Positions 12,612 to 22,855 of a DNA stretch of 64,000 bases are shown here, one piece after another. The translations under genes were made by a program, and so were the position numbers. The notes below the pieces were generated by a model. The model was not told the origin of the DNA. It did no database searches and was given only the letters and a program-made list of their open reading frames with translations. Where the stretch lies: contig OX579635.1 of NCBI GenBank assembly GCA_951230915.1, positions 34,720,001 to 34,784,000 on the forward strand, read 5' to 3'. Position 1 is the first letter of the stretch; each line of letters starts with the position of its first letter. Source of the DNA: Antitrichia curtipendula. Taxonomy: Eukaryota; Streptophyta; Bryopsida; Hypnales; Leucodontaceae.

Positions 12612-13445
12612 TTAACCCCTAAAGGACCATTGTCTTGTTGAGGGGTCCTATAATCTCAATTTTTGGCATGATTTTTTGAACCTTTTTTGAAGATAGAAAA
12701 AAATTTAGTTTGGGGGAATATAATGTTTCATTCAATTGGTATCCAAGAACAAAAATTAGGCCATCTTAAGCACAAAAACTTGAAATAAAAACTTGTTTTT
12801 TATTAATTATATTTTTGTTTACATGGACAGCTTGAATTCAATCCATTTGGATTAGTGATTTGAAGTTTTGGAGCATTGTTTTCTAGGCAATCATAGGAAA
12901 AATTACATATTGGATTTGTTTTTGTATTCACTTTTTATAATTAAAAAAACAGTTCCACAGGGTTTAGTTTGCTTGGTAGAACAATTTAGTTGTTGGGATT
13001 AGTATATTTTAATTCCATCTTAGAGTTGTTAACAATTTATTTTTTCCTTCTATTTTGTACCTATTTCTACTTTCTTTTTTTTAGAATGAAAATTAGATGT
13101 GTGTTCTTTTAATTTTTTTCCTAGACTTTCGACTCATTTTTTCACTACAAAATATTATAAAATCAACATGTGTTGAAAAAAAGTTTTAAGTCAAGAAGAT
13201 TCAAAGTCTAATCATCTAGTCCCAGAAGGTGCAAAAAATTCCATTTTCTTTACTTTAAACACAAGTATCTTCAATCTACATAGTCAAAGTTTCTAAAATT
13301 TCTTCTATATACTCTCATACCAATCTAATACAAAATCCTACTAATAGATAAGCAAAACAAAAAACCATTTTCAAAACTTTTTTTTCTCGATATATTGAAC
13401 ATTTAAAAAAAAAATTGTTGACCAAAGAAATGCACCAATTACAAA
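12612..13445 (+). mobile_element. TTAA element, subfamily A, 3' end lost
   Basis: Starts TTAACCCCTAAAGGACC at 12612. Internal blocks (AGATAGAAAAA, the TTGATTCA-type block, TTGGGATTAGT, ATCTAGTCCC) occur in the same order as in the complete copy at 42288-43218. Similarity fades near 13445 without the terminal CTTTAGGGGTTAA, so the right end has decayed or been deleted. Confidence 0.75.
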
Positions 13446-13488
13446 ATGGTTGCATAAGTAATACTCTCTTTGAAAATATCCAATGGGA

Positions 13489-13562
13489 ATGGCCCATAGT
13501 GCAATGGTTAAAGTAGGATGATTGTAATTTGAGTGGATACCAAAAGATTATTCAAATCAATT
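13489..13562 (+). other. possible tRNA-like / SINE head
   Basis: GGCCCATAGTGCAATGGTTA at 13491 contains TAGTGCAATGG, which fits the pol III A box consensus. About 50 nt downstream TTATTCAAATC is a weak B-box-like match. The spacing is tRNA-like but the stems do not pair well. Read as a possible tRNA-derived SINE remnant or tRNA pseudogene; chance remains quite possible. Confidence 0.25.
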
Positions 13563-13879
13563 TAGTCAATAGAAAGATGTTCCTTGCAAGATCAAGTGTA
13601 CAATGACAAATACCAAGATGTTGAAATTGGGGCATGGTTCTCAAAGATCTACTGATTCCACTTTGATCTAAAATAGCTTTTACGCGTAATATAAAAATCT
13701 CGTTTATGGACCACAATAAAGTTTTCATAACATTATTTACAAATAGTGCAAAGAAAAAATCACCCAATTCCAAGCATATTTTGAAAAGTGAGACGTATGA
13801 ACATCTCCTACATTCATGTAGCTATCCCCTCCTCTCTAATTTTTGGATGATAAGCAATCAATTCTAGTGTAATGTTAAC

Positions 13880-14092
13880 CTCTACCTGCACTTTCAGACT
13901 ATGTCATTATCCAATCATTATTGCATTGGATACCTCAAGCCACTTTTTATGTTGCCTTGTTTCACACCTCACGGTATTTATGCCTCTCGCCTATCAAAGT
14001 GATGGCCTTTCACCTTTTATGAAAACTTGTATAGAGAAGGATTTCCCGCTTAGATGCTTTCAGCAGTTCTTCTATACCAAAACTTAGTACCC
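13880..14092 (-). pseudogene. nuclear copy of the 3' end of organellar (probably mitochondrial) LSU rRNA
   Basis: On the minus strand the segment reads GGTACTAAG...GAAGAACTGCTGAAAGC, then ATCTAAGCGGGAAATCC, about 50 nt later CTTTGATAGGCGAGAGGC, and finally CCAATGCAATAATGATTGG. In the same order, bacterial 23S rRNA has GGTAGCTAA, GCTGAAAGCATCTAAG, TTGATAGGC and ACCGGTACTAATG at its extreme 3' end. In plastids, as I recall, this end is split off as 4.5S rRNA and the text after ATCTAAG differs. The continuous form here therefore points to mitochondrial 26S rRNA. Only about 210 nt are present and homology stops before the sarcin-ricin loop. It is most simply a nuclear insertion of mitochondrial DNA. 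Confidence 0.8.
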
Positions 14093-14970
14093 CTTCAAAT
14101 AAATCACTTTTAAAGGGGTCACTAATCCCTCTACAAGCTATATATTTTCTTGGGATTAGCAAGTCGTCATAATAAATGATAGCTTATTTATTGCTTTTGC
14201 AAGTTCTATGACTTGTAATTGGTTGGAAGTATGTTTTAGAGAGTTGTATTGTTGAGGATACAGGTAGCCATCCCTTCTACATTGAACAAATCTTGATTGA
14301 AGGAACCAAGATAGCTACAGAGCTGCAAGAGATGCTCTAAACAATCCAAAGAGTAGGTTGATGCTTGGTGAATAATGTTCAAAGCTCGATTCAAAGTGCG
14401 TAGGGCATTGGAATTTTGTTATGGATTTAGAAAAATCCACCAATTCAAGTTTGTCCTTTGTAACTAATGCATATTATATTCAAATATCATTCTTGGATTT
14501 CAGGCCACTTTAGTTGCAATCTATCTTCAATTGATAAAAAATGAAAGTCCCTAGGCACACAATAATGATTGTTAGAGAAATTTGTTTGATTTAAGTTGAT
14601 CCTATCCTAGAGCCCCAATTAACCTCAAGAGAATGTGATAATCGGGGAGAATGCACTAAGGTGACCAAAATTCTTTGGCTATAATGATTCTTTTTTGCCA
14701 ACCCATATATTCATGTATTTGGGAGACCTATAGTCATCAATTTGACATGTTATAAGTAGTACCAATTTCTTACTAGTTGATCAAAACCTTAAACCTTATT
14801 GACTATTACTCCCTAAGAGAGCCAACGTCCATTGGGTGAATTATGAATGTTTTGAAGAGCTTGTCGTTGGAGCTACAAGAAACATATAAATGGTACATCC
14901 AAGTTTTCTGAAAAAGCAAATGCTATCTTTCATTTAGCAATGCAACTAGTGTGGCCGCATGATGCTTCCT
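14093..14970. other. intergenic, nothing recognised
   Basis: Between the rRNA fragment and the next TTAA element. No long open frame and no recognised repeat. Composition is slightly less AT-rich than upstream, so it may hold more organellar or old gene sequence that I cannot identify. Confidence 0.3.
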
Positions 14971-15199
14971 TTAATCCTTAAACATCGAGGCGGATGTTTT
15001 GTGGCCGATCAATGACAAGAGAATCTCCTGTGTAGGACAAAAGTGCAACTATTCATCTTCCAAATTTTGTGGGAAAAGGGAAGATCATCTATAGTAGTTT
15101 GACTTCCAATGAATTCTTTCATATTATTCTGATCCAACAATTCACACGGTGTCAAAACATATGATTTCTACAGTTATGAGCCCGTTGTTCAAGGGTTAA
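14971..15199 (+). mobile_element. TTAA element, short subfamily D, copy 1 (229 bp)
   Basis: Bounded by TTAATCCTTAAA at 14971 and GTTCAAGGGTTAA ending 15199. The interior (AAAAGTGCAACTATTCATC, then TAGTTTGACTTCCAATGA) matches the copy at 23680-23915 closely and in order. Imperfect inverted ends and TTAA at both edges tie it to the larger elements. Confidence 0.7.
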
Positions 15200-15680
15200 G
15201 TTACTAAAACTTGTTCCGACAAACAAGCAATGTTTTTTTTATGCACGATTTTTAGCTAATCAGCTTCTGCTACAACTAGAAGATGTTAGCTATTTTTTGT
15301 GAAGCAAATTTTTTATTTTTTGGGGGGGCAAAATAGCCAGATTAGTGTTGTATAGAAGAAACAACTGGCTACTTCACCAAACTCATCCCAGTCCTCATTT
15401 CAAAAGAGGCGGTCTGATCTGTCAAGCGCCATGTTTAGCCTCGTCCAGCTCTCGCGCTCTACCAAGCCCTAATTTCCTTGTCCTGCCCCACCGCCACTCC
15501 GATTGCAGTGCCGCTCCACCATCGCCAGCCAGTCTCCCGTCAGTGTCGGGACGGAGATGGACGGAAGCGAGCGTAACCGTCGGTGAAATGGAAACCAGTT
15601 TTCGTCAACAGACGCATGAAACTAAGTTATTCAGACAGGTGCGCACCTTCACGGTCATCTCTTGTCGTTCTTTCTCTTCT

Positions 15681-15714
<34 letters not shown>

Positions 15715-16425
15715 ACGCCGCTCCTACGGAAAACAAAAATTCATTTAAGAAAAAAATTAAATTAAAATTTGAAGTTGTTTTTTGTGATTTGGAGAATTGG
15801 TCCCTATTTCGGGAATTTGGTCACGATGTGCAAGCACAAGGGCTTGTGCTCCCGCATGATCATCACCATTGCGACTTTCTGCTTCTTCGCCTGCAGCTTG
15901 GCTGGCTTCTTCACGCACGCGTTTGCCGATTGGAAAGTGTACCTCTGCTTGTCATGGTTTCTGTCTGGCTTTCTTTTCGCTTTCCATCAAAGCGAACACG
16001 AGCTTAACCTGGAGTAACTGAATTCTGAAACGCATATGACGAATTTAGTGTGTTTCGGTTGAATTGTGTCCCGGAATATAATTTCGTTGAGTAGGCCTTT
16101 GAACGGAATTGGTAGCTGGAGTGAATCTGGTTAATTAGATCTTCCCATTACTTGCCAGGTTCACCTCTATTCTCTCTGTTTTCCGCATTTTGAGCGTTTC
16201 GTTGCAATTCGTGCATTACTCTGATTTCGGTTTTCAGGAAGAGTCAGCATTGTGAATGGATTTACGGTGCAGCTGATGATAGAGAGACTGGGATGAGTTT
16301 GGTGAAGACGACGAATGGGTCGATTGGTGTTTTGCAATGGATCTTGTTCTTGGAGGAAATTCGTGTTTGGGAGAGTTGAAATTTTGTGTGAATTTGAGAA
16401 ATTGTAGTAGTAAGATCGGAATATC
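15200..16425 (+). promoter_or_regulatory. upstream region and leader of the FSP1-like gene
   Basis: From about 15400 the sequence turns GC-richer, and a leader with CCAAGCCCTAATTTCC appears, as in plant promoters. A (CT)n tract occupies 15683-15712, typical of plant 5' leaders. A pyrimidine-rich GGTTTTCAG ending at 16238 could be the acceptor of a leader intron. A frame open at 15345-16007 crosses the CT tract and shows no protein-like features, so I do not call it a gene. Confidence 0.4.
15826..16017 (+). CDS. possible small two-span membrane peptide (63 aa)
   Basis: The ATG at 15826 opens a 63-codon frame ending TAA at 16015-16017. The peptide starts MCKHKGLCSRM and has one hydrophobic stretch of about 20 residues (IITIATFCFFACSLAGFF), a short polar link (THAFADWK), a second hydrophobic stretch (VYLCLSWFLSGFLFAF) and a polar tail (HQSEHELNLE). 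Base composition is clearly GC-richer than the flanks and the third positions look gene-like. I do not recognise it. It lies 408 bp upstream of the FSP1-like start on the same strand, so it could be an upstream ORF in that transcript, a separate small gene or a single exon of a larger one. Confidence 0.35.
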   Translation: MCKHKGLCSRMIITIATFCFFACSLAGFFTHAFADWKVYLCLSWFLSGFLFAFHQSEHELNLE

Positions 16426-19210
16426 ATGCCACTGGATGCTAAGAAGCGTGTGGCGGTAGTGGGAGGCGGTGTGGCCGGCAGTCTAGTTACCAAGTTGTTG
16501 CAAGACGCGGCAGATGTTACACTTATAGACCCGTACTCACACTGTGCCTCTCTCATTTTGTGAATTGTATTCTCTCTACGAGGATTATGTCAACTGGATT
16601 ATTATATACTTCTGATCATTCATGCATGGTTGCACGGTTACTCTTGTAAGTGCCATTCTTTTTTATGGCTTTACGGTCTACACAGGGGTGCCTCAACATG
16701 TAGTTTATTAAGGGTTTTAACATTAAGCGGAAATACGAGAGAAAGGAAGAATCATCGTAATCAGGTTGGACGAACTGCACTTGTGAGCATTGTTGGTGTG
16801 GGTTGGCCGTTCAGGAAAGATTACTGTGAGGTGCCCTATGCTGCGCTGAGATGTTTGGTGGAACCTAGTGTTGCGGAGCGCTCGTTGATAAGCCACAGTT
16901 CTTACATGAAGAATTCAAATTTACAGATGAGCATGGCAACGGAAGCAACTCGAACAGAGGTTACCACTGATTCAGGGGAAAAGATACCTTTCGACTTTCT
17001 AGTCATTTGTACAGGCAGCGCATATGTTGGCCCAAGGACCAAGCAGGAGCGCTTAGTCGAGTATCAGACGGGTAATTGTTGATTCTGATCTACACTTTGA
17101 AATATAGCACTTGAAATCAATGTGTACGCTGCATTCCAGAAGTACTCTTGGCAAATTGCAATTGTAAATACTCCCTTAGTATCTATTTTTCTTGTTTGGT
17201 GTGGCCGATGGAAAGTCGTTCATTACACACTGATTATTTGAGCAGCGTACCTTCAGGGGAATATGCAAAACAACTGGTTGCTGAATAATTTTGTATTATT
17301 TGAACGCAGCGAGCAGAAAACTGACTGAAGCACAAAAACTTTTGATCATCGGAGGCGGGCCAGTCGGTATAGAGCTGGCTGGTGAAATTATAACGGATTT
17401 TCCGACCAAGAAGGTTAGTGGTTTTAAGCCCACTTGTGTGCAGAAGTGCTACGGTATTGGTGTTGGAATGACCTGATAATATAGTTCAAATCATGACTTC
17501 AACGTCTTCGGAGTAGTAAATCAGAGAGAGTTGGACACTTTATTCAGGTTTATTTTCTAGTCTCGTTCTGGTTTGTGCATGACTGAAAGAAGAAGCAAAA
17601 ATGAGTATCATGGTGCAGTCGCATATTATAGTTCCCTTATGAGGCACGTGAGGATGTAGACAACAATCTGGTGTGCCTAATCTCTGCACTGATTTTAGTG
17701 ACTTTGATTGCTGCCGTGATGGTGAAGGTGACAATTGTGACTTCGAGCGACAGGTTGCTTGGGTTTCTGGGTCCCAAGGTCTCTGGCAAAGCTCTCAAAT
17801 GGCTTGAGAAGAAAAAGGTTGAGGTCATCTTCAATGACATGTACGCTCTTGTAACGAGAAGATGATTCTAATGATTCTCCATTACATTTTATAAGCTTGC
17901 GTGCCGTCGACGCGAACAATTTTTCTCGTGGCAAATTAAATGTTATTCTGATTGTGCGGACAGGGTAGATCCTTCTGCCAAAGATGGTAATATATATACA
18001 ACAAGGGCAGGAAAAAAAATCGAAGCCGAGATTCATTTTTGGTGTGTTGGAAAGCGCTTGGGGAATGCTTGGTTGCAAAACTCTGAGTTCAAGAATTGGT
18101 GTGACGAGAAGGGTGGCCTGAAGGTGGACAGCACCTTGCGTCTGGTCGACGTTCCGAATGTGTTTTGTGCTGGTGACATGACCGATATTCCGGTACGTAT
18201 TAATCTTTCCTCAACTGCAAGTCTTACTACAAGCTGGTCTCATACGGGTAACCACTCTTATTCCGACACTTAGCAGGGGTGCTATTATTTGAGTGGTCAG
18301 ATTTTTGAACATTCTCGTAAGCAAATCAAAGAGGATTTCAATACTCGAAAGAATGCATTATTAAATACCATGTGCAAATAGTTATGCGGGTTCGAAGGAT
18401 TATTGGTAGATGGTCTAGAAACTGACAATTGTTTTGAAAATCAAAAAGTGTTCAATGTGCAAGAATTTGGAGTGTCGCATTTAGATCGATGCTGTGATTA
18501 GGTTTGGTTACATCAGGATGAAGTGATGCTACATGAGAATAGAACTCCATTAGGCCCATTTTCTTGTCATCCACTCACTGGACAAAAGTGGTAGAAAGAA
18601 GAACAATCGTTTGACCTTTGTTGACACTAGACGAAAATTCCCTGTCATGTTGTGTTTTGCATTTATTTTAATGCTTTTTTTTCACATTTGGATAAACCTT
18701 GTTAAAATTAACTTCAAGGATTGAAAATCTCTCTTCAACCAGCATTTTGCACATATCAACGCAGATATTGTTTGGAATCATATACCCTATTAAAAAAAAT
18801 TTATATGCACATATCAACGCAGATATTGTTTGGAATCATATGCCCTATTAAAAAAAATTTATAGTTTCTAGTGTTTGGGCATTTGGCTTCATGTTCTGAA
18901 ATATATTCTTTACTGGAGAGGTATAATGAGCATGTTTGATGTGGTGCAGGAGATCAAACAAGGTTATTTAGCAAAGAAACATGCTGGAGTAGTAGCAGAA
19001 AACATAAAAAGGTTGATCAAAGATCCGACATCTAAGAAACTCACATCCTACCACCGCTTGGAAAAACCTTTTGGCATTGTAACATTAGGGCGTCACAAGG
19101 CTGTTGCCCAATTCCTGTGTTGCACATGTATAGGATGTTTTCCTGCATTGTTTAAAAATAAGGACCTCTTTGTTGGGGATTCGCGGAAGGAGCTTGGCTT
19201 GAGTAGGTGA
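16426..19210 (+). CDS. FSP1: FSP1/AIFM2-like FAD-dependent NAD(P)H oxidoreductase, 6 coding exons
   Basis: Family role: flavoprotein that reduces quinones with NAD(P)H; the animal FSP1/AIFM2 member protects membranes from lipid peroxidation, and plant members are less studied. Exons 16426-16532, 16815-17071, 17310-17413, 17728-17840, 17964-18192, 18950-19210; all junctions are GT-AG and phases agree, giving 356 aa, the usual length. Seen in the product: FAD-binding VAVVGGGVAG (residues 9-18), DVTLIDPKDYCEVPYAALRC across junction 1, LVICTGSAY, the NAD(P)-binding LLIIGGGPVGIELAGE, FCAGDMTDIP near residue 270, and a C-terminus KDLFVGDSRKELGLSR. There is no Gly at position 2, so the N-myristoylation known for human FSP1 is not expected. 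The acceptor before exon 4 has a weak pyrimidine tract but restores the conserved TKKVTIVTSSDRLL exactly. No stops or frameshifts. Confidence 0.93.
18749..18864. repeat. 58-bp tandem duplication in intron 5 of the FSP1-like gene
   Basis: 18749-18806 and 18807-18864 are two head-to-tail copies starting GCACATATCAACGCAG and ending in an A-run plus TTTATA; I see one or two mismatches. The near identity means a recent duplication, about 85 bp upstream of the last exon. Confidence 0.9.
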
Positions 19211-20100
19211 TATTATTTCCTTCAACAATCCCTTGCATAAAATATTAGGATACATTTACATTTCTTAATTTCTAAGTCCAGCCATAAGGGACTTTTGGTA
19301 CTGGCATGAGGACAAGAATTGAAACATATTACAAAGAATTGGTTATTGTTGCAAATCAAAACATATGACAAGTTTTATCACCCAAACTTTTGAGGTTTTG
19401 AAAATTTGAAAATTTGAAAATTAATTTTCTCAGCATTAACTTTTGAAGGGACCATCATACATTTGGCTTTTTGCACACAGAAAAGTATGTATTTGATGAA
19501 ATGATGGATTGGAATGAAAATTATTGTTCATCTGTAAGGGACTTTAGTGGATTTGCCAAGAAAGTATAGCATGATGGTTGTGTGAAAACTCATAATATAG
19601 TGTTAGGGAGCCAAATTAGGAAGAAAATGGCAACTTGTGCATGTGCTCTATAGAAGTAGGTGAAGATTCCACGAAGAAATTTCCTCCATGATGTAGATGA
19701 AGATCCATTACAGTATAAAATGTTCTCATGTGTACAAAAATGCAAATAGAAACGAATTGATTTCTACAACTGACAAATTAGTTTTCAAAGTTAGCCAACA
19801 AGGATGTTCAATTTCATGTAATCCTTCTCATATCATACACAAAACAATAGTTGGATTTGGAATTCAAATTCAATCTCCTTTTTTCTAGGCCCAACTTCCT
19901 CAGTGCCCATACTTCCAAAAAGTATTACCATGTAGCCGTTTCAAAGTACATCCAACTTTAGAGTGGAGCCTCAAGTTCAACTTTTGAGCTTTGCACCTAT
20001 TAAATTTCAAGAATTCAATAAGACCCTAAACTTCGGATATAGAGAGAATCTACTATATCTTGAACACTTCAAATCATCATTATCTTTATAATGGATTTAG
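19211..20100. other. intergenic, 3' flank of the FSP1-like gene
   Basis: No gene. A short direct repeat GAAAATTT lies near 19400-19425. The sequence just after (TTAACTTTTGAAGGGACC near 19436) resembles a decayed TTAA-element left end, but no body or right end follows. Confidence 0.35.
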
Positions 20101-20975
20101 TTAACTTGTAAAAGACCATTTGTTCCTTTGGGAGACAATTGGGATTTGCGGCATGTACCTATGGTCCCATTTTTTGTCCTGATTTTTTGAATTTTTTTTG
20201 AAGATAGAAAAACTGATTAGTTTCATGGAAATATAATTCCATTTTCAATCGGTGCCCAATAACAAAAGTTATGCTCAAAACAATGGAGAGGGAAAAAAAG
20301 GGGGGGGGGGGGGGGGCAGCAAAAAAAATTGAAAATTTGAATTTGTTTTTTGTTTATTTTTGTCTATATGGAAAGCTTTGATTCATTCCATTTGAATTTG
20401 GTTTGAGAAAGTGGTGGACAATCTTGTTTGGGGGCAATTAGTGCATCTTCTTGAAAAAATAACTTGTAGGATTCATTTCTAAATGCAATTTTTACAATTT
20501 TTAAGAAAAGAAGTTCCACATGATTTAGTTTTCTTTCTGAAACAATTTCACCATTGGGATTAGTGCATTTTAATTCCATTTTAGAGATATTAATAATTTA
20601 GATTTTTCTTGGATCTCATACCTACTTCTACTTAACAATTCTTTAAAGTATGAAAATTAAGTTTTTTTGAATTTTTTTTTCTAGACCCTCAACTCAATTC
20701 CCCACCAAAAAGACTTAAAATTCAAAACTTTATATTGCAAAAAATTTAAGTTAAGAAGGTTCAAAGTCAAATAATCTAGTCCCACAATGTACTAAATTTT
20801 TTTGCAATTTGTGCGTCAAAATTTCTGAAATTTTTTCCACACATTCTCATACCAGTAAGTTGTAAGATCCTATTGCTAGATGTGCAAAAAGAAAAAAATT
20901 CAAAATTTTCACTCTTTGCTATAGAAATGGCAATTTTGAACTAATTTCTTAAAAAAATATAAAAAATTACTGAGA
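20101..20975 (+). mobile_element. TTAA element, subfamily A, degenerate
   Basis: Begins TTAACTTGTAAAAGACC, a mutated form of the canonical end, then TTTGTTCC/GGGAGACAA (the subterminal palindrome). It follows the subfamily A interior block by block to about 20975, where the terminal inverted repeat is no longer recognisable. Contains a run of 17 G. Confidence 0.75.
20300..20316. repeat. run of 17 consecutive G
   Basis: Homopolymer G tract inside the TTAA element, at the place where the copy at 42288 has only GAGGGGCAGC. It looks like slippage expansion of a G4 seed. It can form G-quadruplex structures and is prone to sequencing error. Confidence 0.9.
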
Positions 20976-21134
20976 CTACTTTCTATCTCAAAGTATTGTA
21001 GTGACACCATTATCTATTTATGGTCACACTATTATGGAGTCTTTGTAGGGTCAAAATTCCACACCAATCGTTGATGAGCAAATTGAACACTCTAAGACTC
21101 ATTAGAGTCAAGTGGCCGATTTTGAATTACAGAT

Positions 21135-21995
21135 GAAGTGGTGGAAGTGAGCAACATGGAAGTCTTCCAGTCTTTGCAATTGCATTCCAAGTGGGAAACT
21201 CTCTTCCAGACCTTTGGTAAAGATGGGGTCACTGAGTTAGTAATTGTCTAGAAGTTTGCCGAAGGTAGACAAGTTAAGCTTCATGATTTAGAGATTCAAT
21301 GGAATGAGCCACAAATGAATGAAGATGGCTTGCAACTTAGTTTGAAGTGGATGTTGAAGGTGTTCAAGAAGGGGACTTCCTTGCAACAATTGTAGCTTTT
21401 AATGGCCTTGTGGATTGCTGCAAGGTTATGTGGATAGAATCAAATAGGCTTGTCATAGCAATCTTCCCAAACTGAGGTTTAAGAATGATGTGTACTACAA
21501 ATATTGTTGGAAGATGGCCGGTTTGCCTTTGTGATGGTGAAGGAACATGAAGATTTGCAACATGAGATTGATTATCTCTTGTTGACAACAAGAAAAAATT
21601 GTTGCCCAATTTTAAATATTCAAGATGTGGAAGCAATTATGTAAAGTGTGGCCTTGGGAATGAAGTGGTTGCATAACTATGGCATTATTTATAGGGACTC
21701 CAAAGCATCCAATGTGCTTTGTACACTATTCAAACATGGTTGGACATGTGTTAAGGTGGATTTTGAATGCTCTATTAGAATTATTGGAATAGGTTTTTGA
21801 GGTCTTTGAAATATTGCAAGCATGTAAGAAATATAATATTAATGACAAGCCTGGATTGTTTACAAAAGAAGTTGAGCTATAGTCATGGAATGGTGTATTA
21901 TGAACTTTGATCTTGATAAGGAAGACTACAGAAGATTGTGATCTTCTATTGAAGACTATAGGCAAAATGACTTTGATCTTATGTTGATAGGGGAC
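21135..21995 (+). pseudogene. protein kinase pseudogene (catalytic domain plus N-terminal region)
   Basis: Protein-like text survives in shifting frames. It starts EVVEVSNMEVFQSLQLHSKW (from about 21135), is interrupted by TAG codons, and continues KMLKVFKKGTS-like. Near 21680 it reads HNYGIIYRDSKASNVL, matching the kinase catalytic loop HRDLKxxN. Then come VDFECSI (DFG position), EVFEILQACKKYNINDKP (APE region) and FTKEVEL. There are several in-frame stops and at least two frameshifts, so it cannot encode an active kinase. The order of the N-terminal block and the YECS/FECS variant of DFG is a layout I associate from memory with kinases numerous in mosses; I have not checked this. An upstream TTACAG at about 21132 could be an old splice acceptor. 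Confidence 0.7.
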
Positions 21996-21999
21996 ACTA

Positions 22000-22600
22000 G
22001 AAGAAAAAAGTGTTCGCCACAACCGACTGAAATGTGACTAAGTGTCCTATACAACTATCATGCGACTATAGCCCTCTCTATTTGCACCAAATTCTTATGT
22101 CATTGTTTGCATCATTGCTTAACATCATTAGTATAATATTTTAGTTGTGAAGTAGTTGTAGAATGAAGTGGATACATTTTTCAGTTGCAAAGGAGTCATA
22201 AAATGAAGTATAGGATTGTGAAAGTTGTAATAGAGTTCAAATTTAGAATGAATATGAGTTATTCTCCATCCAATATTTGCCACAGTTGTAAATGTACACT
22301 AGTCCACACTGTATGATATCCACTCTGCTGATTTGTAGTTGCAAAAAAAGACTAGGGATTACTAGAAAACAACTACAACTATAAGATAACAATAGTCATT
22401 TTCTAATTGTTTTATAGTCATTTCTTAGTTGTTTTGTAGTTTTTTAGTAGTTGTTTCCTAGTTGTTTTCAAATCATTTTTTGATTGTCTTATATCAATTG
22501 TCCCATATCAATTGTCAAGAGTACCATTAGGTTGGACACATAAGACTTGTAAATAGTTGTATCTTTATGTAATGAGTTCAATTAATAGAATTCTAAGATT
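22000..22600. repeat. low-complexity region rich in TAGTTGT/TTAGTTGTTTT
   Basis: Short words TAGTTGT, TAGTCATTT and AGTTGTTTT recur irregularly, especially at 22380-22510. It grades into the TGCAAATGA-type repeat that follows. Both may derive from one simple-sequence expansion. Confidence 0.5.
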
Positions 22601-22629
22601 TCTATAGTTTGTAGATTTTTACATATTGT

Positions 22630-22855
22630 AGGTTTTGAAATCTACAAACTCTACAAGTCACAAATGTGCCACAAATAAGTTGCAAATGAATCACAGTCAA
22701 GTTGCAATGAAGTTGCAAACAAGTCACAGATGAATTGCAAATGAGTTATAGATAAGTTGCAATGAAGTTACAAATGAGTCACAAACAAATCACAATGAAG
22801 TCACAAATGAGTCGCAAACAAGCCATAGATTAATCGCAAATGAGTCGTCAATATG
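22630..22855. repeat. degenerate tandem repeat, unit about 15 bp (AGTYRCAAAYGA)
   Basis: At least a dozen degenerate units such as AGTTGCAAATGA, AGTCACAAATGA and AGTCGCAAACAA follow one another with spacing near 15 bp. Many unit-to-unit changes are G/A and C/T transitions at the CG/CA/TG position. Confidence 0.75.

Noticed and set aside
14088..14125. TACCCCTTC...AAAGGGGTCA as another miniature TTAA element
   Set aside because: No TTAA at the edges, and the left part belongs to the rRNA fragment.
15345..16007. 220-codon frame upstream of the FSP1-like gene
   Set aside because: It crosses the CT microsatellite (poly Ser-Leu), has no family features and overlaps the more convincing small frame at 15826.
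22630..22855. Regular repeats considered as a CRISPR array
   Set aside because: Units are degenerate, about 15 bp with no unique spacers, and the window is eukaryotic nuclear DNA.
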